49,834 nucleotides of DNA from Paracoccaceae bacterium (GTDB lineage Bacteria > Pseudomonadota > Alphaproteobacteria > Rhodobacterales > Rhodobacteraceae): positions 1 to 49,834 of the forward strand of contig JAHRVZ010000455.1 in assembly GCA_019090405.1 (NCBI GenBank), in the 5' to 3' direction. This document shows, one piece after another, positions 1 to 7,350 of this stretch (positions within the stretch are counted from its first letter, which is position 1; every line of letters starts with the position of its first letter). The notes below the pieces were generated by a model. It did not search any database. It saw nothing but the letters and a program-made list of their open reading frames with translations, and had not been told where the DNA came from. The translations under genes and the position numbers were made by a program.

Positions 1-86
1 GCATCCGCATCCACTGATGCAACGGCTTTCTCGATCGACGATTTACAATGGCCACAACTCATCTGTGGCACGGAAAATTTTGTCAT
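1..86 (-). CDS. copZ: CopZ-like heavy-metal-associated (HMA) copper chaperone, truncated by window edge
   Basis: Reading the minus strand from 86 gives MTKFSVPQMSCGHCKSSIEK and on to the window edge, with no stop in the 28 codons seen. The M-S-C-G-H-C metal-binding loop at residues 9-14 is the GMxCxxC-type signature of HMA-domain chaperones (CopZ) and of copper ATPase N-termini. A good ribosome site (CAGGAG, 92-97) stands six bases before the ATG, so this is a real start. The rest of the gene lies left of the window, so a full P-type ATPase cannot be excluded; the start right at the HMA domain favours a small chaperone. The promoter in front has CueR/HmrR architecture, which supports a copper role. 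Confidence 0.8.
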   Translation of the reverse strand, partial: MTKFSVPQMSCGHCKSSIEKAVASVDAD

Positions 87-110
87 GTTTGCTCCTGTCA
101 TTTCAGTGGG

Positions 111-141
111 TGTTTAACAGCTTCCCGCGCCGGAAGATCAA
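111..141 (-). promoter_or_regulatory. MerR-family (CueR/HmrR-type) promoter of the CopZ-like gene
   Basis: On the minus strand a -35-like TTGATC (136-141) and a -10-like TAAACA (111-116) are separated by 19 bp. The spacer holds the dyad CTTCC-N6-GGAAG (121-136). The overlong 19-bp spacer with a centred dyad is the hallmark of promoters activated by MerR-family regulators, and TTGAnCTTCC...GGAAG resembles copA-type CueR promoters. The regulator gene is not in the window. Confidence 0.65.
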
Positions 142-236
142 CCAAAAGATTAGGTGGTCGTGCAATCAGATCGAAACTGAGTCCCGCCAAAATCCGGATG
201 AAGATCCAAACCAAACAAACCAAAGGAGAGGCTAGA

Positions 237-686
237 ATGAAATCTGTTATGTTTACAACACTTGCGTTGGCATTTTTGGGGATGCCAGTATTTGCTGATG
301 GCCATGCAACCGGTGATGCCAACGCAGGCGAAAAAGTCTTTAAGAGATGCAAGGCATGCCATTCAATTATCGATACAAGTGGCGACGTGATTCAAAAAGG
401 TGGCGCCGTTGGGCCGAACCTCTATGGTCTGTATAATCGCTTTGCGGGAACCGACCCAGTTTTTAGCGACAAGTACGGCAGTTCCATCGTTGAGGCCGGT
501 GAAAGTGGTTTGGCGTGGAGCGAAACTGATTTCATGAGCTACGTTGCGGACCCAAAGAAATTTTTGGCAGTTTACCTGGACGACAAGAAGGCAAAATCCA
601 AGATGGGATTCAAGCTGAAAAAAGTAGACGATGCCAGAGACATTTGGGCATATCTTGTCTCAGTTGGGCCAGAAGTAGTGGAATAG
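237..686 (+). CDS. Class I cytochrome c, periplasmic
   Basis: The 149-residue protein has a cleavable signal peptide ending near VFADG and one heme c site CKACH at residues 38-42. A methionine in KSKMGFKL near residue 120 is the likely sixth heme ligand. The layout is that of small soluble cytochrome c2/c550-type electron carriers exported by Sec and loaded with heme by the Ccm system. The ATG at 237 follows AAAGGAGAGG (222-231), which decides the start; an in-frame upstream extension is not needed. It leads a probable operon with the propeller protein (43 bp later) and the TlpA-like thioredoxin. It probably passes electrons in the periplasm; the partner is unknown, although the divergent copper chaperone hints at copper-linked redox chemistry. 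Confidence 0.92.
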   Translation: MKSVMFTTLALAFLGMPVFADGHATGDANAGEKVFKRCKACHSIIDTSGDVIQKGGAVGPNLYGLYNRFAGTDPVFSDKYGSSIVEAGESGLAWSETDFMSYVADPKKFLAVYLDDKKAKSKMGFKLKKVDDARDIWAYLVSVGPEVVE

Positions 687-729
687 TTACGGTAAGAGTG
701 CTGAAGCCAAGGGAAGTGATCGTGAACAA

Positions 730-2010
730 ATGAAACTGAAATGCCAACAGCTCACCCAATTTCTGAGATCTGCGCTTGCATCGTTGTGCGTTCTGTGGCT
801 CGGCGCTTCTGATAGCAATGCTGAAAATAGAGTTTTTTCTTCTATCAAGGAACTATCTCCGCCTGTGACCAAAGGGGCACGTGAGCCATCTCTCTCCACC
901 ATGAACGATGGTCGCGTGCTGATGAGTTGGACTGAACCTCAAGGAAACAGTTTTGCAGTAAAAGTCGCAATTTCTGATGGTACCGAATGGTCTAGGCCAC
1001 AAACCGTGGTTGAGCGGAATGATCTCTTCGTGAATTGGGCAGATTTTCCATCTGCTATCGCTTTGGAAGATGGCTCGCTTGTTGCGCATTGGCTTCGCGC
1101 CAATGGTGATGATGACTATTTCTACGATATCAATATCGCCTTTTCACAGGACGAAGGTGTGACTTGGTCAACACCAATCATTCCTCACGACGATCGTTCA
1201 CAACGCCAGCACGGTTTCGCGACACTGCTGCCAAACGATGGCGGCGGTTTTTCGGTGATCTGGTTGGATGGGCAGAACTATGACACCTACGCGTCACAAG
1301 ATGTTGCAGATAACGCCATGCAATTGCGTATGCGCAAATTTTCGGCCGATAGCTCCATGGGAGAGGATCTATTGCTCGACGCGCGTACCTGTACATGTTG
1401 TCAGACTTCCGCTGCCGTAACCGGCGATAACGAACTTCTTGTCGTCTACAGAGACCGGTCGCTCGAAGAGATACGGGACATATCAATCGTGCGTGAGACA
1501 TCGCAGGGATGGTCCACCCCGCAGCCAGTCAGCGTAGACGGATGGAACATCGAAGGCTGCCCCGTGAACGGCCCCGCGATTGATACGGTTGATGGCTACG
1601 CTGCTGTGGCGTGGTTCACCGCGGCAAATGATTTTCCCAAGGTCAAAGTCGCGTTTTCAAGCGATGATGGCATAACCTTTGCGAAAGCGCTGGAAATCGA
1701 CACCAGTGCACCGTCCGGTAGGGTCGACGTCATACAATTGAAAGATGGCTCTGCGCTGGTGACTTGGGTCAAACAAACAGCGCAGGGTGAAGCAATTCTG
1801 ATCTGTGCCGTCAAACCGCAAGAAGGTTGCGTACGCCCCGAAGTCGTGGCGATCAGCCCAAGCGGGAGAACAGTCGGTTTCCCCAGAATGACACTTGGCA
1901 ATGGGGGCGTGTTCATCGCCTGGACAGAACCCACAAACCCATCCGTGACCCAACCCAGAGGCGGGACGACAATACGCACGGTGTTGGCACGAACGGAGGA
2001 GTTGAAATGA
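730..2010 (+). CDS. Exported BNR/Asp-box beta-propeller protein (sialidase-like fold)
   Basis: This 426-residue protein has an N-terminal signal peptide (hydrophobic stretch residues 12-25) and several Asp-box repeats of the S-x-D-x-G-x-T-W type, for example SQDEGVTWS and SSDDGITFA, as in sialidase-fold six-bladed propellers. Similar proteins are often called exo-alpha-sialidase, but nothing here proves glycosidase activity. A striking C-T-C-C cluster near residue 221 has no role in known sialidases and could bind copper or form redox-active disulfides. It sits between a cytochrome c and a TlpA-like thioredoxin and overlaps the latter by 4 bp, so a metal or redox role is more likely than sugar cleavage. 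The start is the first ATG after the cytochrome gene; its ribosome site is weak. Confidence 0.8.
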   Translation: MKLKCQQLTQFLRSALASLCVLWLGASDSNAENRVFSSIKELSPPVTKGAREPSLSTMNDGRVLMSWTEPQGNSFAVKVAISDGTEWSRPQTVVERNDLFVNWADFPSAIALEDGSLVAHWLRANGDDDYFYDINIAFSQDEGVTWSTPIIPHDDRSQRQHGFATLLPNDGGGFSVIWLDGQNYDTYASQDVADNAMQLRMRKFSADSSMGEDLLLDARTCTCCQTSAAVTGDNELLVVYRDRSLEEIRDISIVRETSQGWSTPQPVSVDGWNIEGCPVNGPAIDTVDGYAAVAWFTAANDFPKVKVAFSSDDGITFAKALEIDTSAPSGRVDVIQLKDGSALVTWVKQTAQGEAILICAVKPQEGCVRPEVVAISPSGRTVGFPRMTLGNGGVFIAWTEPTNPSVTQPRGGTTIRTVLARTEELK

Positions 2011-2546
2011 AACAATTCATAAAGCGGTTTCTTCCCTTCGTGATGTTGCTTGCAATCTTGCCGGGTACGACATTCGCAGAGGGAAAAAGGTTCGTTTTCG
2101 GCATTCATCCGACACCTAAAGAAATCCCAGAAATCGCGTTTGAAGATTTGGAAGGGCAGCAGTTTACGCTTGAGGATTTCGAAGGAAAATACCTTCTCCT
2201 GAACGTCTGGGCAACGTGGTGTCCGCCATGTCGCAAGGAACTCCCCGACTTGCAGGGTTTGCAGCAAAAACTCGGGGGACAGCAATTCCAGGTCGTTGCC
2301 CTTTCGACCGATGCCGGAAAACGCGCCAGCGTGCTCCGCCTTTATCAAGAACTTGGCCTCAATGTGGACAGCATATTCATAGACGAAACCGGATCAGCCA
2401 TGCGCAAGCTTGGGATTTTTGCAATGCCGACAACTCTACTGATAGATCCTCAGGGACGCGAAATAGGGCGAAAACCTGGGCCGGCTGACTGGGACAGCTC
2501 TTCAGCGCTTACATTCTTTTCTCAGCAGATTTCTAGCGACGATTGA
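2007..2546 (+). CDS. TlpA/ResA-like membrane-anchored or periplasmic thioredoxin
   Basis: The 179-residue protein starts with a signal peptide or anchor (FLPFVMLLAILPG, then TTFAEG) and carries a thioredoxin-like domain with the active site WCPPC at residues 71-75. The cis-proline loop is visible as AMPTTLLID. TlpA/ResA-type proteins reduce specific periplasmic disulfides, for example in apocytochrome c maturation or in CuA-site assembly. The ATG overlaps the stop of the propeller gene (ATGA) and is preceded by GGAGG, so the two are translationally coupled. A likely substrate is the upstream propeller protein with its CTCC cluster, or the cytochrome; this is inference from gene order. Confidence 0.88.
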   Translation: MKQFIKRFLPFVMLLAILPGTTFAEGKRFVFGIHPTPKEIPEIAFEDLEGQQFTLEDFEGKYLLLNVWATWCPPCRKELPDLQGLQQKLGGQQFQVVALSTDAGKRASVLRLYQELGLNVDSIFIDETGSAMRKLGIFAMPTTLLIDPQGREIGRKPGPADWDSSSALTFFSQQISSDD

Positions 2547-2819
2547 TTGTATAATGGCCTAACGAAACTCCTAGTTTTTAGAATGCATACAACTGCTTCT
2601 AGCCTGTGTCTCATCCCGCTGATCAAAGTGGATGTGACGGCCATATGTTTTAGAGGCCCATCACCCAATACGCACACCCGTAACTGTCACGAAAATATAG
2701 GGCGGCAGATCGAGGTTGCGCGGGGCAGGGCCTTTGCGAATCCGTCCAGCAGTATCGTATTGAGAGCCATGACACCCAAACCTGCGGGTTGGAACACGCC
2801 GGAAACTCATAACTCTCGT
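2547..2819. other. Intergenic region without recognised gene
   Basis: This 273-bp stretch separates the plus-strand tlpA-like gene from the end of the minus-strand ankyrin gene. The one open frame in it has no ribosome site and no protein-like composition. I see no clear terminator with a T-run. Confidence 0.5.
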
Positions 2820-3479
2820 TCATTCAAGAATGTCGATGATTTTGGTGTATCCACGTGACATTGCATGTTGTAGTGTGGTTACTCCGTCGCGATCTGCGAT
2901 GGATTTATCTGCGCCTGCCTCTACGAGTATCTGAACTGTCTTGACGTGATCCGATCCACCGTCTCCCAAGACCACGGCCTCCATCAAGGCCGTCCATCCA
3001 AGATTATTGACATGATCGAGCGGCGCACCGCCTGCGACAAGCCGGGCCACCACATCATGATGCCCAAGGTGGGCCGCGGCGATAAGGGCCGTGCCGTCAT
3101 AGATGCTGGTGATCAGGTCCGCCTTGTTGCCAAGCGCCAATGCGAGTGACACCAGTTCAGGATCATCAGCGACGGCTGCGATTGTAAGCACATCATAGAC
3201 TCGGTTTTCGAGTGCGTTCATATCGGCACCGCCCTCTGCCAATGCCACCAACGCGTCGTCATTTGAGGCGAATGCGGCAACATGGGCTGGGGTCCGGTCC
3301 TTTTGGTCACGGGCGTTTATGTCGGCCCCTTGCGTGATCAGACGTTTGATCTCAGCAACCCGGCCTTCATGTGCCGCTAGATGCAAGCCTGTATATGACG
3401 CAATGTCAGAGGCAGACGGCGGAGTTTGCGCAAAGGCCGCGCTGGACAAAGCCAATGAGACAACAAGAAAGCGGAGCAT
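2820..3479 (-). CDS. Exported ankyrin-repeat protein
   Basis: The 219-residue protein has a signal peptide (MLRFLVVSLALSSAAFAQ) and about five ankyrin repeats: TGLHLAAHEGRVAEIKRLI is the first, and others contain TPAHVAAFA, TALIAAAHLG, TALMEAV and TLQHAMSRG. Periplasmic ankyrin proteins of this size bind other proteins, and some (AnkB types) act in oxidative-stress defence. An upstream in-frame GTG gives a three-residue longer form, but the ATG at 3479 has the ribosome site AAAGGTG. It lies 57 bp downstream of the DUF336 gene on the same strand, so they probably form an operon, interrupted by a hairpin. The partner protein is unknown. Confidence 0.85.
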   Translation of the reverse strand: MLRFLVVSLALSSAAFAQTPPSASDIASYTGLHLAAHEGRVAEIKRLITQGADINARDQKDRTPAHVAAFASNDDALVALAEGGADMNALENRVYDVLTIAAVADDPELVSLALALGNKADLITSIYDGTALIAAAHLGHHDVVARLVAGGAPLDHVNNLGWTALMEAVVLGDGGSDHVKTVQILVEAGADKSIADRDGVTTLQHAMSRGYTKIIDILE

Positions 3480-3501
3480 GGTAATCACCTTTCAAAAGCA
3501 G

Positions 3502-3528
3502 CGGCCCGCCCATCCAAGGAGCGGGCCG
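3502..3528 (-). promoter_or_regulatory. Intergenic hairpin between the DUF336 and ankyrin genes
   Basis: An 8-bp inverted repeat (CGGCCCGC at 3502-3509 and GCGGGCCG at 3521-3528) encloses an 11-base loop. No strong T-run follows on the minus strand, so it may be a weak terminator or mRNA-stabilising hairpin that sets the ratio of the two products. Confidence 0.45.
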
Positions 3529-3536
3529 GTTGGGAT

Positions 3537-4019
3537 TTATTCTGCGCCGATGGCATCAAGGCCAGCGCGTGCGCAGTTGGCGTCGATGTCTCCTGATGGC
3601 GCGCCACCAACACCGATACCACCCACCAATGCACCGCCGATCTTGATCGGCAGACCACCTGCCTGGATGACCAGGCGGCTGTCCATGTCTCGCAGGCCGT
3701 CATTTTGCGGATTGCCTCCGATGAACCCGGCCAAACCAGCGGTATCGCGACCAAGGCTTGCAGAGGTGAACGCCTTGCCGGTGCTCGAGCCGACCGTATG
3801 TGGACCGGCATTATCTGCGCGCAACAAAACCTTGGTGTTGCCGCTGCGTGCCACGATGGCAACGCTGACATTGTGACCTTCGGCTGAGCAGGCTTCGACT
3901 GCGGTTTGCGCAGCTTGTGTTGCCAAATCAAGCGGCAGGTAAGGTGCAGTTGGCAATTCCTGAGCAAAAGCGGCGACGGGTGCCAGTAGGGCGGTTGCAA
4001 AAGCGATTGAGCGGATCAT
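3537..4019 (-). CDS. Exported DUF336/GlcG-HbpS-like protein
   Basis: The 160-residue protein has a signal peptide ending at AFAQ and a GlcG/HbpS (DUF336) fold, recognised from the glycine-rich core GGLPIKIGGALVGGIGVGGA near residues 120-140 and the STGKAFTSASLGR segment. Members of the family include the heme-binding HbpS of Streptomyces and many proteins encoded beside alcohol or glycolate dehydrogenases, where the function is unclear. Here it is followed by an ankyrin gene and preceded by a two-component system transcribed the same way. A dyad at 4104-4117 matching one before the kinase gene suggests control by that system. A sensor or scavenger of a small ligand or heme in the periplasm is plausible. 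Confidence 0.85.
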   Translation of the reverse strand: MIRSIAFATALLAPVAAFAQELPTAPYLPLDLATQAAQTAVEACSAEGHNVSVAIVARSGNTKVLLRADNAGPHTVGSSTGKAFTSASLGRDTAGLAGFIGGNPQNDGLRDMDSRLVIQAGGLPIKIGGALVGGIGVGGAPSGDIDANCARAGLDAIGAE

Positions 4020-4103
4020 TGGGATGTTTCCTTATGTTTGCGTTATGCATCCTGTCTAAACCAACCACCAGTTTCTCGATATTCGTAGCCCCCGCAATGT
4101 TTT

Positions 4104-4117
4104 CCGTAGTTCTACTG
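4104..4117. promoter_or_regulatory. Candidate response-regulator box upstream of the DUF336 gene
   Basis: CCGTAGTTCTACTG is an inverted repeat (CCGTA-N4-TACTG) that differs at only two positions from CCGTATTTCTACGG at 6282-6295, in front of the kinase gene. It lies 85 bp before the DUF336 start and overlaps the end of the regulator gene. Confidence 0.45.
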
Positions 4118-4720
4118 ATCGCCGCATGCTTCTAACCAATACCGCGTCAGCTCTGCCGTGGAAGAAGTGCCTGCCTTTCCCGCAATCGCAGCCCTGTGGC
4201 TCTCAACCGTGCGCGGCGACAGGTCAAGTGCATCGGCGATCTGCTTGGTGGTCAGCCCCTTGGAGATCATCGCAAGAACCTCCTGTTCGCGCCCTGTCAA
4301 ATGGCCGATCAGCGCCACAGCTTCGGCCCGTTCTGCTGATGCCTGTTCGCGCGCTTCAAGCTCCGCATGACCTTTTTGGATGGCGTCAATCAGGTCTTGC
4401 TCATCCACAGGTTTGCTTAGGAAATCTATTGCACCGTTGCGAAAGGCACGCCTGCATGCTTCGATGTCGCCATGCCCGCTGATTATGACAGTTGGCCAGT
4501 TGATCCCTTGTTCGGTCAGTTTTTCCTGCAATTTCAACCCCGAGATTGCAGGCATTCTAATATCAAGAATAAGACAGCCCGGCATAAGATCTGTAGCTTG
4601 TTTCAGAAAAGTCTCCGGAGAGGCAAAGCTGCGCACATCTAGACCGACCGTTTCCAGCAAAAGCGACAGCGCTTTTCGAACAGCCTCGTCGTCATCAACC
4701 ACATAAACAAAGTTGCTCAT
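4112..4720 (-). CDS. FixJ-family two-component response regulator
   Basis: The 202-residue protein has an N-terminal receiver domain (acidic pocket DDD at residues 9-11, phospho-acceptor D53 in LILDIRMP, conserved K in FLSKPVD) and a C-terminal LuxR-type helix-turn-helix with LTGREQEVLAMISKGLTTKQ and LSPRTVESHRA, which defines the FixJ/NarL output class. It overlaps the upstream kinase gene by 4 bp (ATGA), so the pair is co-translated. It presumably activates the DUF336-ankyrin unit and its own operon through the two matching dyads. The signal is unknown. Confidence 0.93.
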   Translation of the reverse strand: MSNFVYVVDDDEAVRKALSLLLETVGLDVRSFASPETFLKQATDLMPGCLILDIRMPAISGLKLQEKLTEQGINWPTVIISGHGDIEACRRAFRNGAIDFLSKPVDEQDLIDAIQKGHAELEAREQASAERAEAVALIGHLTGREQEVLAMISKGLTTKQIADALDLSPRTVESHRAAIAGKAGTSSTAELTRYWLEACGDQ

Positions 4721-6246
4721 GACTCCACCTGCTTCTTTGAGAGCGGCAGGGATATTCGAAACGTGGTCTCAGTGGCCTCCGACACCAAAGAAATATCGCC
4801 GCCCATCTCTTCGACGAGCCGTTGACATAGAGCCAATCCCAGCCCGGTTCCGTTGAGCTTTCCGGTTACAAACGGCTCAAAAATCCGAGGCTGCAAATCC
4901 GCAGGCACACCCGGCCCATCATCAACAACTTCCAATACTCCGGTCTCATTGGCGATAAAGGTTCGGACAGTGACACGCGCCATATCCGAGGCGTCGAGGG
5001 CATTGCGCACCAGATTGAAGATCACCTGTTCCAGCTCGACCGGGTCGGCATCAACGGAAGCTGGCGTATCGGACAGCGCTAAAATCACGATAGCTCCCGC
5101 CGCTTTAGCTTCTGACGCCAAAAGCCGTTCCACGCTGCGCACGGCATCATCTAGCGAGCAGGCCGTGAAGGGCGTACGGTTCGGTTTGCTCCAACTCCTC
5201 AAGCGGTTCAGAATGTCGGACGCGCGCTGTGCCTGGGAGACGGTATCGTCCAAAACATCGCTCAATCGGGCTACATCGCCGCGTCGTGCCAAATGGCGCC
5301 CCGCTTGGGATTGGCTGAGGATGGCAGTCAGAGGTTGTGCTAGTTCGTGCGCCATCCCGCTGGCCATCTCGCCCATTGCATTGACGCGCGACGCATGGGC
5401 CAGACGGGTTTCCTGTGCGCTGAGCCTTGCGCGGTTTTCAGCATCATTGGTTCGAGCGCGTTGAGCAAGACCCAGCACTGCAATCACGAATAACCCCGAG
5501 GCGACAGCAAGGACGGACAGAGCTTTCCCAAGCGGCAAGAGATCTGCCAAATGGATCTCCAATGATGTCTTTAGGATCAAAGGCTGCGACGCACTGCCAA
5601 GCGGTTTTGAAAACAGGGCCCCACCCGCAGTAGCCCCACCCGTCAGTACAGCACCATCTGGCGTCATAAGGCTGTATGCCACGGAAGGCATTTGCCAAAA
5701 CGGATCATCAGTCGCAATCAGCGCCTGCGCGTCGATGGCCAACGCCAATCCATGCAGTGCTGCATCCGTATTGGGGCTGCGCTTGACCAATAGATAGTGA
5801 TTTGGTGTCGAGGGCATTTGCGCAATCTGCAAAGCCCCAGTTGATTTTTGGGCCATCTGGCGCACAAGGACCGCATCCTCTTCCGAGAGGCCGGGCAGCG
5901 TTTCAATAGCAGCCTCTGACGGGTCAAAGGGGATTACATTGACCGACGTTATACGCGGATAGAACTGCATGATTGTGTCCGCCACATCCAAAAGCAAATC
6001 TTGTCGCGTAGTTCCACTTGCAACAAAAATTGCCGAAAGTGACGTCAAATGTGCATCGTGTTGATCCGCGCGCTGAGAGGCCAGGCGGTGCAAGATTGCG
6101 CTTTTGGTATTGAATTCGCCAACGAGCCTTTGCCGCTCGAATCCTGCCAATACCGCAAGTGCCAGAGCAACCAGAACAGCCCCAACGGTCACCAGCCGCC
6201 CAAACGACGGCCGTATTTGGTTAGAAAGCAAGCTGGTCCCAGTCAT
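4717..6246 (-). CDS. Membrane sensor histidine kinase, FixL/DctB-like
   Basis: The 509-residue protein has a transmembrane helix at about residues 17-36, a periplasmic sensor region of about 200 residues, a second helix at about 242-262, and a cytoplasmic kinase. The H-box is MASGMAHELAQPLTAI with phospho-acceptor H300. The N-box (QVIFNLVRNALDAS), G1 (VDDGPGVP) and G2 (GTGLGLALC) of the HATPase domain are intact. The HELAQPL form of the H-box is typical of kinases paired with FixJ-type regulators. No PAS/heme domain is seen, so the signal is most likely sensed by the periplasmic loop. It is transcribed divergently from the cation exporter gene. Confidence 0.92.
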   Translation of the reverse strand: MTGTSLLSNQIRPSFGRLVTVGAVLVALALAVLAGFERQRLVGEFNTKSAILHRLASQRADQHDAHLTSLSAIFVASGTTRQDLLLDVADTIMQFYPRITSVNVIPFDPSEAAIETLPGLSEEDAVLVRQMAQKSTGALQIAQMPSTPNHYLLVKRSPNTDAALHGLALAIDAQALIATDDPFWQMPSVAYSLMTPDGAVLTGGATAGGALFSKPLGSASQPLILKTSLEIHLADLLPLGKALSVLAVASGLFVIAVLGLAQRARTNDAENRARLSAQETRLAHASRVNAMGEMASGMAHELAQPLTAILSQSQAGRHLARRGDVARLSDVLDDTVSQAQRASDILNRLRSWSKPNRTPFTACSLDDAVRSVERLLASEAKAAGAIVILALSDTPASVDADPVELEQVIFNLVRNALDASDMARVTVRTFIANETGVLEVVDDGPGVPADLQPRIFEPFVTGKLNGTGLGLALCQRLVEEMGGDISLVSEATETTFRISLPLSKKQVES

Positions 6247-6281
6247 CCTGCTTCATCGCAGCTACGGCCTAAAACGCCAAT

Positions 6282-6295
6282 CCGTATTTCTACGG
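6282..6295. promoter_or_regulatory. Candidate autoregulatory box upstream of the kinase-regulator operon
   Basis: CCGTATTTCTACGG is a perfect inverted repeat (CCGTA-N4-TACGG) 36 bp before the kinase start. It shares CCGTA-N-TTCTAC-N-G with the dyad before the DUF336 gene, so it is a plausible binding site of the encoded FixJ-type regulator. Confidence 0.5.
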
Positions 6296-6389
6296 TCAGG
6301 AGTGATCGACTCTCATTCGGAGCTTTAAGGACCGTTGACTCATAGTAATCCATGGATAGCAGACCTTTTCCTATACGCCGAATTAACCT

Positions 6390-7340
6390 ATGGATTATCA
6401 GGGAATGTACTTGTGCCTTATTTTTCACACTCCGTTTTCAGGAACTTTCCCATTGCATAAGACCTTGAAATTGGCATTTGGCAGCATTTTAGTCGCGTGT
6501 GTGGTCTTGGGATTAAAGACCCTTGCATATCTTGCAACAGGAAGCGTAGCGCTGTTTTCCGACGCCATTGAAAGCATTGTTAACATTGTCACTGGCTGTG
6601 TGGCGGTTGTCGTCTTAAAGATCAGCGCCGTTCCTGCAGACAAAAACCACCCATTTGGGCACACCAAGGTGGAATACTTTGCGGCTGTGGGAGAGGGGGT
6701 CCTGATTGTCGTGGCCGCGCTTCTTATTCTGCGCCAGGCCTATGCAGGAGCCATTGATCCAACCCCGTTGAACCTGTCAGTAGCGGGTCTCGCCCTGAAT
6801 GCGGTCGCATCCGTTTTAAACGGATTGTGGTCTTGGGTACTGATCCATAAGGGGCGGGAATGGCGCTCGCCTGCTCTGGTTGCTGACGGTCGCCACTTGT
6901 TTGGCGATGTAATCACATCTGTGGGGGTACTGGCCGGTGTCGGACTGGTCTTGGTGACCGGATGGCAGATACTTGATGCGCTTCTAGCAGCCAGTGTTGC
7001 CATTTTTATACTTTGGTCAGGTTGGAAACTCATTCGAGACTCGGTTGGTGGCCTCATGGACGAAGCAGTGTCACCGGCAACGTTAGAGCTTATTCAGAAT
7101 ATAATTGCTGCACAGGCGGAAGGTGCCATTGAAGCGCACGATGTGCGCACGCGCTATGCCGGTCGGCGCACATTTATTGAATTTCACTTGATTGTACCCG
7201 GCGATATGAAAGTGGCACATGCCCATGAAATCTGTGATCGGATTGAACTTGCGTTGGAACGCGAGATTGCAGGCAGCACTGTTCACATCCATGTCGAACC
7301 CGAGCACAAAGCCAAACCCGATGATGCTATCGTGTTTTGA
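6390..7340 (+). CDS. Cation diffusion facilitator (CDF) metal exporter
   Basis: The protein of up to 316 residues has six membrane helices and a cytoplasmic C-terminal domain. Metal-site motifs are visible in helix 2 (SDAIESIVN) and helix 5 (DGRHLFGDV), and the HPFGHTKVEY loop between helices 2 and 3 is a CDF signature. The C-terminal domain contains the ferredoxin-like fold with HIHVEPEH. CDF proteins export Zn, Co, Cd, Fe or Mn by proton antiport; the first half-site here is D-x-x-x-S/E type, so the metal cannot be read off. The start is uncertain: ATGs at 6390 and 6405 are both possible and neither has a strong ribosome site. It converges on the ZIP gene. Confidence 0.9.
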   Translation: MDYQGMYLCLIFHTPFSGTFPLHKTLKLAFGSILVACVVLGLKTLAYLATGSVALFSDAIESIVNIVTGCVAVVVLKISAVPADKNHPFGHTKVEYFAAVGEGVLIVVAALLILRQAYAGAIDPTPLNLSVAGLALNAVASVLNGLWSWVLIHKGREWRSPALVADGRHLFGDVITSVGVLAGVGLVLVTGWQILDALLAASVAIFILWSGWKLIRDSVGGLMDEAVSPATLELIQNIIAAQAEGAIEAHDVRTRYAGRRTFIEFHLIVPGDMKVAHAHEICDRIELALEREIAGSTVHIHVEPEHKAKPDDAIVF

Positions 7341-7350
7341 ACGTTTCAGC

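Noticed and set aside
730..2010. Annotation as a true sialidase
   Set aside because: The Asp-boxes show the propeller fold only. The arginine triad and other catalytic residues could not be assigned, and the neighbours are redox and copper genes.
1596..2348. 250-codon open frame on the minus strand
   Set aside because: It lies opposite the propeller and TlpA genes, which have clear domains, and shows no motif.
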